Positions 1-5,930 of a stretch of 6,485 nucleotides of DNA are shown piece after piece (position 1 is the first letter of the stretch; each line of letters begins with the position of its first letter). The notes beneath the pieces are model-generated. The model ran no database searches. It had not been told where the DNA came from and saw only the letters and a program-made list of their open reading frames with translations. A program made the translations under genes and the position numbers. The stretch is from Eudoraea sp. (GTDB lineage Bacteria; Bacteroidota; Bacteroidia; Flavobacteriales; Flavobacteriaceae), in NCBI GenBank assembly GCA_013041785.1, contig JABDRK010000027.1, positions 1 through 6,485 of the forward strand, read 5' to 3'.

Positions 1-575
1 CCCTGAAGGAGCTCACACAAAACTTTAGTCTGGAACGCGTACACAAATCAGGAGCCAGATTTGATCCTGATAAAACCATATGGTATAATCATCAGTATTT
101 GCAAAATCGTTCGCTTGAAGATCTCCATCAGGATTTTACAGCAAGTACTGCTACTGTGGGGATCTCGCTGGAAAAATGGGGTTCTGACCATATCAAAAAG
201 GTCCTGCTACTGATTCGTGAAAGGGCTAATTTTCCGTCCGATTTATGGGCCATGAGCCGTTTCTTTTTCGAAGCTCCTTTACAGTATGATGAAAAAGCAG
301 CCAAAAAACAATGGAAACCGCAAACCAAAGACATTCTAAATGAATTGATTCAGGCATTGGAGGGGGCAGGCAATTTTAATGATGCTGATCAATTGGAGGT
401 GGCGATCAAAACTTGGATTGGAAATGCCGGCTATGGTTTTGGACAGGTAATGCCCCCCTTACGCCTGGCCCTGGTTGGTGAAATGAAAGGGCCACACATT
501 TCTAACATCATGGCTTTGGTAGGTAAAGCGGAAAGTATCTCCAGAATTAAAAAAGCGATTGAAACTCTGGGATAA
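1..575 (+). CDS. gltX: Glutamyl-tRNA synthetase, C-terminal part (5' end outside window)
   Basis: This enzyme joins glutamate to tRNA-Glu in the cytoplasm, using ATP. The reading frame is open from base 3 to the TAA at 573-575, giving 190 visible codons, so the gene begins before the window; a TTG at 99 is internal and not a start. Recognisable GluRS sequence includes SGARFDPDKTIWYNHQYL near the beginning, and near the end GFGQVMPPLRLALVG followed by a stretch running from GPHISNIMALVG to the terminal helix. This last part is the helical anticodon-binding domain typical of bacterial GluRS. The ATP-binding HIGH and KMSKS motifs lie upstream and cannot be seen. Bacterial GluRS is about 470-510 residues, so roughly the last two fifths are present. 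A glnS gene nearby suggests that this GluRS need not mischarge tRNA-Gln; that is inference. No clear terminator follows the stop. Confidence 0.95.
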   Translation, partial: LKELTQNFSLERVHKSGARFDPDKTIWYNHQYLQNRSLEDLHQDFTASTATVGISLEKWGSDHIKKVLLLIRERANFPSDLWAMSRFFFEAPLQYDEKAAKKQWKPQTKDILNELIQALEGAGNFNDADQLEVAIKTWIGNAGYGFGQVMPPLRLALVGEMKGPHISNIMALVGKAESISRIKKAIETLG

Positions 576-595
576 CACTATACTCTTAATACTTG

Positions 596-631
596 TAATT
601 TTGGCCAGGACTGTAACAAATTATTAGGTTT
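596..631 (+). promoter_or_regulatory. Candidate Bacteroidota-type promoter for the SPFH gene
   Basis: TTTG at 600-603 is followed after 20 bases by TAGGTTTT at 624-631. This fits the Bacteroidota pattern of a -33 TTTG/TTG and a -7 TAnnTTTG with one mismatch in the last base. The leader to the ATG at 683 would be about 45 bases. A second reading is possible: TAATTTTG at 596-603 matches the -7 box exactly but has no TTG at the right distance upstream. Judged by eye only. Confidence 0.35.
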
Positions 632-682
632 TAACACATATATAGTACTGTCTTTTATTCACTAACTAAAATTTACACTGCT

Positions 683-1615
683 ATGGAGCTATTTTATACA
701 ATACCCCTATATGTAATAGGGTTTCTTATTTTATTGGCCAGTTTCTTTATTGTCAAACAGCAAACCGCTGTGGTCATAGAGCGTTTTGGGCGTTTTCAGA
801 GCATCAGGAATTCCGGTCTGCAAATGAAAATCCCACTGGTCGACCGAATCTCTGGCCGATTAAGCCTGAAAATTCAGCAATTGGATGTCATCGTAGAAAC
901 CAAAACCCTGGATGATGTTTTTGTAAAACTGAAAGTATCCGTGCAATATGTGGTGATCCGGGATAAGGTATACGAAGCTTTCTACAAACTGGAATATCCG
1001 CATGATCAGATAACTTCCTATGTTTTTGATGTGGTCCGTGCCGAAGTTCCAAAAATGAAGCTGGATGACGTTTTCGTCAAGAAAGACGACATCGCCATCG
1101 CCGTTAAAACTGAATTGCAGGACGCCATGCTGGACTACGGTTATGATATCATCAAGACCCTGGTCACTGATATCGACCCAGATGCGCAGGTAAAAGAGGC
1201 TATGAACCGCATTAACGCCTCCGAACGGGAAAAAATTGCTGCACAGTTTGAGGGCGATGCTGCCCGTATTGTTATCGTTGAAAAAGCGAAAGCCGAGGCT
1301 GAGAGCAAACGATTGCAAGGGCAGGGGATTGCTGACCAGCGTCGGGAAATTGCCCGCGGATTGGAGGAATCTGTTGAGGTCCTGAACAAAGTGGGCATCA
1401 ACTCACAGGAAGCTTCTGCACTTATTGTAGTAACCCAGCACTACGATACACTGCAGTCTATCGGAGAGGAAACAAACACCAATCTCATCCTGCTTCCCAA
1501 TTCACCCCAGGCCGGAAGCGACATGCTGAATAATATGGTTGCCTCCTTTACTGCCAGCAATCAGATCGGGGAGGCCATGAAGAGACAGAAAATCGACAAG
1601 AAAAAGGAGGAGTAG
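683..1615 (+). CDS. SPFH/band 7 domain membrane protein (HIR/stomatin-like)
   Basis: A 310-residue protein of the SPFH (stomatin, prohibitin, flotillin, HflK/C) superfamily. Residues about 5-24 form one hydrophobic N-terminal membrane anchor. The band 7 domain follows (about 25-175), beginning with the typical KQQTAVVIERFGRF and containing VDRISGRLSLKIQQLDV. Residues about 177-235 are rich in Ala, Glu, Lys and Arg (EKAKAEAESKRLQGQG, then REIARGLEES), the coiled-coil section through which such proteins oligomerise. This section resembles plant hypersensitive-induced reaction (HIR) proteins and bacterial QmcA-like proteins more than HflK/C. The C-terminus is very basic and acidic (KRQKIDKKKEE). 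SPFH proteins build membrane-bound rings or scaffolds that organise microdomains and modulate proteases; the specific role here is unknown. No NfeD-type partner is adjacent: the next gene is convergent. The ATG at 683 is chosen because it directly precedes the anchor. No strong ribosome binding site is seen, as is usual for this phylum. Confidence 0.92.
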   Translation: MELFYTIPLYVIGFLILLASFFIVKQQTAVVIERFGRFQSIRNSGLQMKIPLVDRISGRLSLKIQQLDVIVETKTLDDVFVKLKVSVQYVVIRDKVYEAFYKLEYPHDQITSYVFDVVRAEVPKMKLDDVFVKKDDIAIAVKTELQDAMLDYGYDIIKTLVTDIDPDAQVKEAMNRINASEREKIAAQFEGDAARIVIVEKAKAEAESKRLQGQGIADQRREIARGLEESVEVLNKVGINSQEASALIVVTQHYDTLQSIGEETNTNLILLPNSPQAGSDMLNNMVASFTASNQIGEAMKRQKIDKKKEE

Positions 1616-1633
1616 CCTCGCTTAAGCAAATAA

Positions 1634-1665
1634 AAACCCCCGTATCCAATAGGTTTCGGGGGTTT
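1634..1665. terminator. Bidirectional intrinsic terminator between convergent genes
   Basis: AAACCCCCG (1634-1642) pairs perfectly with CGGGGGTTT (1657-1665), a 9-bp GC-rich stem with a 14-base loop. An A run precedes it (1632-1636) and T-rich sequence follows (1663-1675), so either transcript ends in a U-rich tract. It lies 18 bases after the SPFH stop and 30 bases beyond the glnS stop on the other strand, so it can serve both. Confidence 0.88.
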
Positions 1666-1695
1666 ATACTTTATGGTATTTTTTATAGCCTTAAG

Positions 1696-3378
1696 CTACT
1701 TTTGATCAATTTTAGCCCAGGTATCTCGTAACGTAACGGTGCGGTTAAAAACCAGTTTATCTTCTGAGCTATCCTGGTCCACATTAAAATATCCCAACCT
1801 TTGAAACTGAAAACGGTCACCGGGTTTAGCTTCCGCCAAGCTCGGTTCCACATAGCCTGTGACTACTTCTAAGGATTCCGGATTTAGAAAATCCATAAAC
1901 TCCCTGTCTTTATGGCTGTCTGGAGTAGCGTCAGAGAAAAGCCGGTCGTACAAACGCACTTCAGCTGCCACAGCATGAGCTATGGAAACCCAGTGCAGGG
2001 TACCCTTCACTTTCCTCAGGCTCTCTTCGGTGCCGCTGCCACTTTTACTTTTGGGGTCATAGGTACACTGAATCTCGACAATATTTCCGGATTCGTCTTT
2101 TGTACAGGACTCTGCCTTAATGATATAGGCATTTTTTAGTCGGACCTCCCCGCCCAGCTTCAATCTGAAAAATTTGCGGTTTGCTTCCTCACGAAAGTCC
2201 TCGCGTTCTATATACAATTCCCTGCTAAAAGGGATTTCACGCGTCCCTGCGGATTCATCTTCCGGATTGTTTTCTGCCTGTAGCCATTCTTCCCCATCCT
2301 CAGGATAATTGGTAATAACCAGTTTTATGGGATTCAGTACCGCCATTACCCTTGGATCGATCTTGTTGAGGTGGTCACGGATATGGAACTCCAACAGGGA
2401 TACGTCAACTACATTTTCCCGTTTGGCAATCCCAATGGTATCGGCAAAATTACGTATGGATTCCGGGGTGTATCCCCTTCTGCGCAGTCCTGAGATCGTA
2501 GGCATGCGGGGATCATCCCAGCCATTTACAATTCCCTTTTCTACCAATTGCAGTAATTTGCGCTTACTTACCACCGTATGACTCAGGTTGCGCCTTGCAA
2601 ATTCACGCTGTTTCGGGCGTACCTTGTCAGGATCCACAACCTGATCCAGGAACCAGTCATACAACGGCCTGTGCGGTTTGAATTCCAGGGTACACAGCGA
2701 ATGCGAAATCTGTTCGATATAGTCGCTTTCGCCATGGGTCCAGTCGTACATAGGGTAAATACACCAATCGGTATTTGTGCGATGATGGGCCTTGTGCAGC
2801 ACCCTGTACATGATAGGGTCGCGCATGAGCATATTGGGCGAGGCCATGTCGATTTTGGCCCTAAGTACATGTGTTCCTTCTTCAAAATCCCCGTTTTTCA
2901 TCCCCTCAAACAGACTTAGGTTCTCCTCAACAGAACGATTGCGGTACGGGCTGTTTACGCCCGCTTCCGTAGGAGTTCCCTTTTGAGAAGCCATTTCTTC
3001 AGAGGTCTGGCTGTCTACATAAGCCTTCCCCTCACGTATGAGAAGTAGCGCCCAATCATAGAGTTCTTGAAAATAGTCGGAAGCATAGCATTCCGTATCC
3101 CACTGATAACCAAGCCATTTCACGTCTTCTTTAATGGCATCCACGTATTCTTGTTCCTCCTTGATTGGATTGGTATCATCAAAGCGCAGGTTGACTGGCG
3201 CATTGTATTGCAATCCAAGGCCAAAATTGAGGCAAATACTACTGGCATGACCAATATGCAGATAACCATTAGGCTCAGGCGGAAAACGAAAACGCAGCTG
3301 TTTTTCCGGGAAGCCATTTTTTAAATCTTCCTCAATGATATGTTCAATAAAATTCAGCGATTTAGCCGAGGCGCTCAT
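1696..3378 (-). CDS. glnS: Glutaminyl-tRNA synthetase
   Basis: This class I synthetase charges tRNA-Gln directly with glutamine in the cytoplasm. The 560-residue product is close to the 553 of the E. coli enzyme and colinear with it from memory. Residues 33-44 hold PPEPNGYLHIGH with the HIGH ATP-binding motif at 41-44. LRFDDTNP (64-71) and YPMYDWTH (208-215) contain the Asp and Tyr that contact glutamine and the tRNA end in the E. coli structure. VVSKR (269-273) is the KMSKS-equivalent loop (VMSKR in E. coli), followed by WDDPRMPTISGLRRRGY. Residues from about 335 form the two anticodon-binding beta-barrels, ending in FNRTVTLRDTWAKIDQK before a TAG stop. There is no fused YqeY domain, which some bacterial GlnRS carry. 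The frame stays open upstream to an ATG at 3459, but the extra 27 residues are not family-like and would overlap the candidate promoter, so the start is placed at 3378. Confidence 0.97.
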   Translation of the reverse strand: MSASAKSLNFIEHIIEEDLKNGFPEKQLRFRFPPEPNGYLHIGHASSICLNFGLGLQYNAPVNLRFDDTNPIKEEQEYVDAIKEDVKWLGYQWDTECYASDYFQELYDWALLLIREGKAYVDSQTSEEMASQKGTPTEAGVNSPYRNRSVEENLSLFEGMKNGDFEEGTHVLRAKIDMASPNMLMRDPIMYRVLHKAHHRTNTDWCIYPMYDWTHGESDYIEQISHSLCTLEFKPHRPLYDWFLDQVVDPDKVRPKQREFARRNLSHTVVSKRKLLQLVEKGIVNGWDDPRMPTISGLRRRGYTPESIRNFADTIGIAKRENVVDVSLLEFHIRDHLNKIDPRVMAVLNPIKLVITNYPEDGEEWLQAENNPEDESAGTREIPFSRELYIEREDFREEANRKFFRLKLGGEVRLKNAYIIKAESCTKDESGNIVEIQCTYDPKSKSGSGTEESLRKVKGTLHWVSIAHAVAAEVRLYDRLFSDATPDSHKDREFMDFLNPESLEVVTGYVEPSLAEAKPGDRFQFQRLGYFNVDQDSSEDKLVFNRTVTLRDTWAKIDQK

Positions 3379-3396
3379 ACTGCAAAATTTGAAGGA

Positions 3397-3404
3397 CAAA
3401 TGTA
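3397..3404 (-). promoter_or_regulatory. Candidate -7 box for glnS
   Basis: Read on the minus strand this is TACATTTG, an exact match to the Bacteroidota -7 consensus TAnnTTTG. It sits 18 bases before the chosen ATG, implying a short leader of roughly a dozen bases. I see no TTG at the expected -33 distance, so the call rests on one element. If correct, it also argues against the longer ORF starting at 3459. Confidence 0.4.
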
Positions 3405-3497
3405 GGAAAAATGCAGGATTGACGGCGTAGAAATTCCCCTCACCATACAATAAATGCATTTCACAACATATTTAAATGGCCCTACAACAATAAATTC

Positions 3498-3551
3498 TGG
3501 GGGCGAAGAGAATAGTTCATATTTGTTTCTGAATAGTATGTTCGACCCCCA
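3498..3551. repeat. Imperfect inverted repeat with long loop
   Basis: TGGGGG then CGAA (3498-3507) pairs with TTCG, a bulged A, then CCCCCA (3541-3551): ten base pairs with one bulge around a 33-base A/T-rich loop. The loop contains the near-consensus -7 box at 3518-3525. The direct repeat GAATAG occurs at 3510-3515 and 3531-3536. No T run follows, so it does not look like a terminator. It could be a regulator site, a leader RNA fold, or chance. Confidence 0.4.
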
Positions 3552-3638
3552 AGAGTCTGTCATGAGAAATTATCAACACGAAAATTTAATGAACGCCTTA
3601 CGGTTTTTTCCGAGCATACTCTTTTGAACGGTAAAACT

Positions 3639-3656
3639 GTAGTTCCCCAAAACTAC
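3639..3656 (+). repeat. Small hairpin just before the start codon at 3662
   Basis: GTAGTT (3639-3644) pairs with AACTAC (3651-3656) around a six-base loop CCCCAA. Only five bases separate it from the ATG, so in the mRNA it would sit inside the ribosome footprint. The stem has just two G-C pairs and is weak; any role in translation control is inference. Confidence 0.35.
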
Positions 3657-3661
3657 GACCT

Positions 3662-5923
3662 ATGAAACCACAATTACACAAAACTTTGCGAAGTATTCTT
3701 TGGGCCTTTACCATGCTGGCTATTTCAGCAGTACAAGGCCAGGTGCTCAACGCTCCCGAAGCGGCTCCCAATCAAACGCCGCCTCCCGGTAGTTCTCCCT
3801 GGACACAGGCTTGTGCCTCGGATACTTTCAATGATTACTGGGTAAATTTCACCTGGAGTCCTCCTTTGGTAAACAGTGATAATGAATTTATTCTGGAGCT
3901 TTCCGACGCCAGCGGTGACTTTAGCGATGCTGTAGAGCTCGCAAGAGAACCGTCAATGAATACCACTTTCGATTTTTATTTCCAGTTTGCACTGCCTACC
4001 GATACCCGGGGAGAAGCATACAGGATGCGCGTTCGCAGTACGAGTCCGGCTGTTACCAGTCCGACTTCGGTGCCTTACCCCATGTACTACATTGGTGTAA
4101 ACACCGGATTAACCATACGCCCACAGGGCCAATCCGATTTTGGGGATGGAACGGCTCAGGTTTGCGATGGTAACTCCATCACCCTTGAGGTATACAACCT
4201 TGCTAATGCTGAGACCTACCAATACAACTGGTATCGCAGCGGGACCCTTTTATCCGATAAAGGACCTTCTATTACGGCTTCCCAGGACGGAATGTACAAT
4301 GTGGAGATAGATTACGGATCCTGTTCCGGTTCGGGGAATACTTTATCCAATTTAATTGATGTTACCACGGGCAGCAGCCTGGGCATAGCCATTAATCCAC
4401 CAGCTAAAACAAGCTTGTGTAGTGGTGAAACCGTAGACCTTATTGCCAATATAACTGGAATGGGGTTAACGTATACCTGGTTTAAGGACGGTACGATTGT
4501 ATTAGGACCTGCTGTTGATCTGGACACCTATACTGTTGACGCTTCCAGTCCTGGTTTTGAAGGGGACTATGAAGTTGAAGTATTCGGGCCCGGAGCCTGT
4601 GTAGAGCGCTCGGCTGCAGTTACCATAACGAATGCCGGTGACTTTACCGTTACACGCGACAATCCTGCTGAACTTGTGGTTCTGCCCGGATTTACCGAAA
4701 CATTGAGTGTTTCCACGGATGCCACCTCGCCAACATACCAATGGTATAAAGATGGCGCGGCTGTAACAGGCGCAACCAGCAACACCCTTGTTGTAGGAGA
4801 AACAGATAGCGGAGTTTATTTCGCGCGGGTATCCCTTAGTGGGGGGCCTTGTTCGTCTACTTCTATTGATTCAGACACAACTACGGTTGCTGTTCCGGTA
4901 AATATTCAGGCTACTATCGCATATGCATCAGCCTATACGGAATGTGTTAATACGGATATTGTCCTGGAAATTAGTGCAATAACCGCTGAAATTGCGGGTG
5001 GAAGTACCCTGGACGTTACCACACAGCTGGCTCCCAGCATCAGTACACAGTGGAATAAGGATGGTGCGGCCATAGCCGGAGCTACCTCTAACAGCATCAG
5101 CCTAACCGATATTACTGAAAACGGAGATTACGATGCCGATATAAGCATAGGTGGTTATAACGATACTTCAAACTTGCTTTCTGTAAGACTCCTTGTCAAT
5201 GAGGTTCTTAGTATAAGCAGCACCAGCTCAACGAGTTGTGGTCCTTCTGAAGTAATCACCATCAGCACCACCACGCCCCTTGCCGGAGAAACATTCTCCT
5301 GGTACCGGGATGGAACAGACTTAGGCGTTACTGATGAAGCCCTGGATACCACAGAACCAGGAACATATCAGTTGGTAATCGCCCGTAATGGTTGTCCATT
5401 GCCTTCCAACGAATTGGTGATAAGTCCATTGGATCCTGATTTAATTTCACTGGATTCACCGGATAATGTGGTATTCCCGGAAGGGACCTCCAGGACTGTA
5501 ACCGCCAGTGGTGGAGACACCTATCGTTGGTTAGATGCCAATAATATTGAAATGAGCAATACTTCCAGCATGACATTTACAGAGGAGGGTAGTTTCCTGC
5601 TGATTGCCACTATTGGAAACTGTGAAGTGTCTCGCCCAATTACGGCAGAATATCAGGACACCTTTAAAGTGCCTAATGTGATTTCTGTAAATGGCGACGG
5701 GATAAACGACTTATGGGTAATTCCTAATTCGTATTCCAACAAGACCGATGTAAATGTGATTATTTACAACGATCGCGGCGAAGAGGTATTTAATGTAAAT
5801 AACTATCAAAATAACTGGCCTGAATCATCCACTTCCTTCCCACGGCAGAACATGGTGTTCTATTATAAGATCCGTAAGGAATCCGAAGTGCTGAAACAAG
5901 GCACCATAACGATCATCCGCTAA
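3662..5923 (+). CDS. Secreted Ig-like repeat protein with type B T9SS sorting domain
   Basis: A 753-residue exported protein, probably displayed on the cell surface. Residues 1-26 are a signal peptide (basic start, hydrophobic core around 12-23, likely cut at VQG|Q). Residues about 27-160 form an N-terminal domain I cannot name, with WTQACASDTFNDYW near 47-60 and ILELSDASGDF further on, possibly a beta-sandwich. Six Ig-like units follow, centred on tryptophans 190, 273, 361, 464, 547 and 623; five carry a WYRDG/WYKDG-like turn. The last 86 residues (668-753) are the gliding motility-associated C-terminal domain (CHU_C, type B), with NGDGIND at 677-683 and GTITIIR at the end. In T9SS such domains direct export across the outer membrane. 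No enzyme domain is visible, so adhesion or matrix structure is the likely role, by inference. The PorP/SprF gene begins seven bases after its stop, suggesting one operon and a substrate-partner relation. The ATG at 3662 is chosen because it begins the signal peptide. Confidence 0.9.
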   Translation: MKPQLHKTLRSILWAFTMLAISAVQGQVLNAPEAAPNQTPPPGSSPWTQACASDTFNDYWVNFTWSPPLVNSDNEFILELSDASGDFSDAVELAREPSMNTTFDFYFQFALPTDTRGEAYRMRVRSTSPAVTSPTSVPYPMYYIGVNTGLTIRPQGQSDFGDGTAQVCDGNSITLEVYNLANAETYQYNWYRSGTLLSDKGPSITASQDGMYNVEIDYGSCSGSGNTLSNLIDVTTGSSLGIAINPPAKTSLCSGETVDLIANITGMGLTYTWFKDGTIVLGPAVDLDTYTVDASSPGFEGDYEVEVFGPGACVERSAAVTITNAGDFTVTRDNPAELVVLPGFTETLSVSTDATSPTYQWYKDGAAVTGATSNTLVVGETDSGVYFARVSLSGGPCSSTSIDSDTTTVAVPVNIQATIAYASAYTECVNTDIVLEISAITAEIAGGSTLDVTTQLAPSISTQWNKDGAAIAGATSNSISLTDITENGDYDADISIGGYNDTSNLLSVRLLVNEVLSISSTSSTSCGPSEVITISTTTPLAGETFSWYRDGTDLGVTDEALDTTEPGTYQLVIARNGCPLPSNELVISPLDPDLISLDSPDNVVFPEGTSRTVTASGGDTYRWLDANNIEMSNTSSMTFTEEGSFLLIATIGNCEVSRPITAEYQDTFKVPNVISVNGDGINDLWVIPNSYSNKTDVNVIIYNDRGEEVFNVNNYQNNWPESSTSFPRQNMVFYYKIRKESEVLKQGTITIIR
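4163..5647 (+). repeat. Six tandem Ig-like units (protein-level repeats)
   Basis: This segment encodes residues 168-662 of the secreted protein. Core tryptophans are spaced 83, 88, 103, 83 and 76 residues apart. Cysteines that would form the Ig disulfide are complete in units 1 (C168/C221), 2 (C253/C313) and 5 (C526/C578). Unit 3 has only the second (C397), unit 4 only the first (C428), and unit 6 only the second (C654). Units 3 and 4 share KDGAA and GATSN around the turn. The DNA itself has diverged, so this is old duplication, not a fresh array. Confidence 0.75.
5663..5920 (+). other. Type B T9SS C-terminal sorting domain
   Basis: Encodes residues 668-753. Recognisable steps are FKVPNVISVNGDGINDLW, then VIIYNDRGEEVF, then MVFYYKIRKE, ending in GTITIIR. 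This matches the layout of the gliding motility-associated C-terminal domain (TIGR04131 / PF13585), assigned by recognition and not by search. It acts as the export signal read by the T9SS together with a SprF-type protein. The usual TPNGDG is SVNGDG here, a mild variation. Confidence 0.9.
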
Positions 5924-5930
5924 ACCAACC

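Larger units (their letters stand above)
3379..3661. other. Divergent intergenic region between glnS and the Ig-like export gene
   Basis: These 283 bases separate two divergent genes and must hold both promoters. Besides the glnS -7 box, they contain the two inverted repeats listed separately. For the rightward gene the best -7 candidate is CATATTTG (3518-3525), one base off consensus and without a clear -33 partner; it would leave a leader of over 100 bases. Short open frames here (for example 3375-3563 on the minus strand) have no protein-like features. No tRNA or mobile element is visible. Confidence 0.7.

Noticed and set aside
99..575. Separate 158-residue gene starting at TTG 99
   Set aside because: The frame is open to base 3 and the upstream residues continue GluRS sequence, so this is the tail of gltX, not an independent gene.
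860..1318. 152-codon open frame on the minus strand
   Set aside because: It lies wholly inside the SPFH gene, lacks family-like sequence, and is an antisense shadow.
2578..2919. 113-codon open frame on the plus strand within glnS
   Set aside because: It is opposite a well-conserved part of GlnRS; the composition is that of a shadow frame with no recognisable domain.
3379..3459. In-frame upstream extension of glnS by 27 codons to the ATG at 3459
   Set aside because: The added residues are not like any GlnRS N-terminus, would make the protein longer than the family norm, and would span a good -7 promoter box; the ATG at 3378 gives the expected length.
3498..3551. Terminator for glnS-side or rightward transcription
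   Set aside because: No T run follows on either strand and the loop is 33 bases, unlike the clear terminator at 1634-1665.
4740..5110. Possible recent DNA duplication between Ig-like units 3 and 4
   Set aside because: Shared residues (KDGAA, GATSN) use different codons; the similarity is at protein level only, so no fresh repeat or recombination signal.
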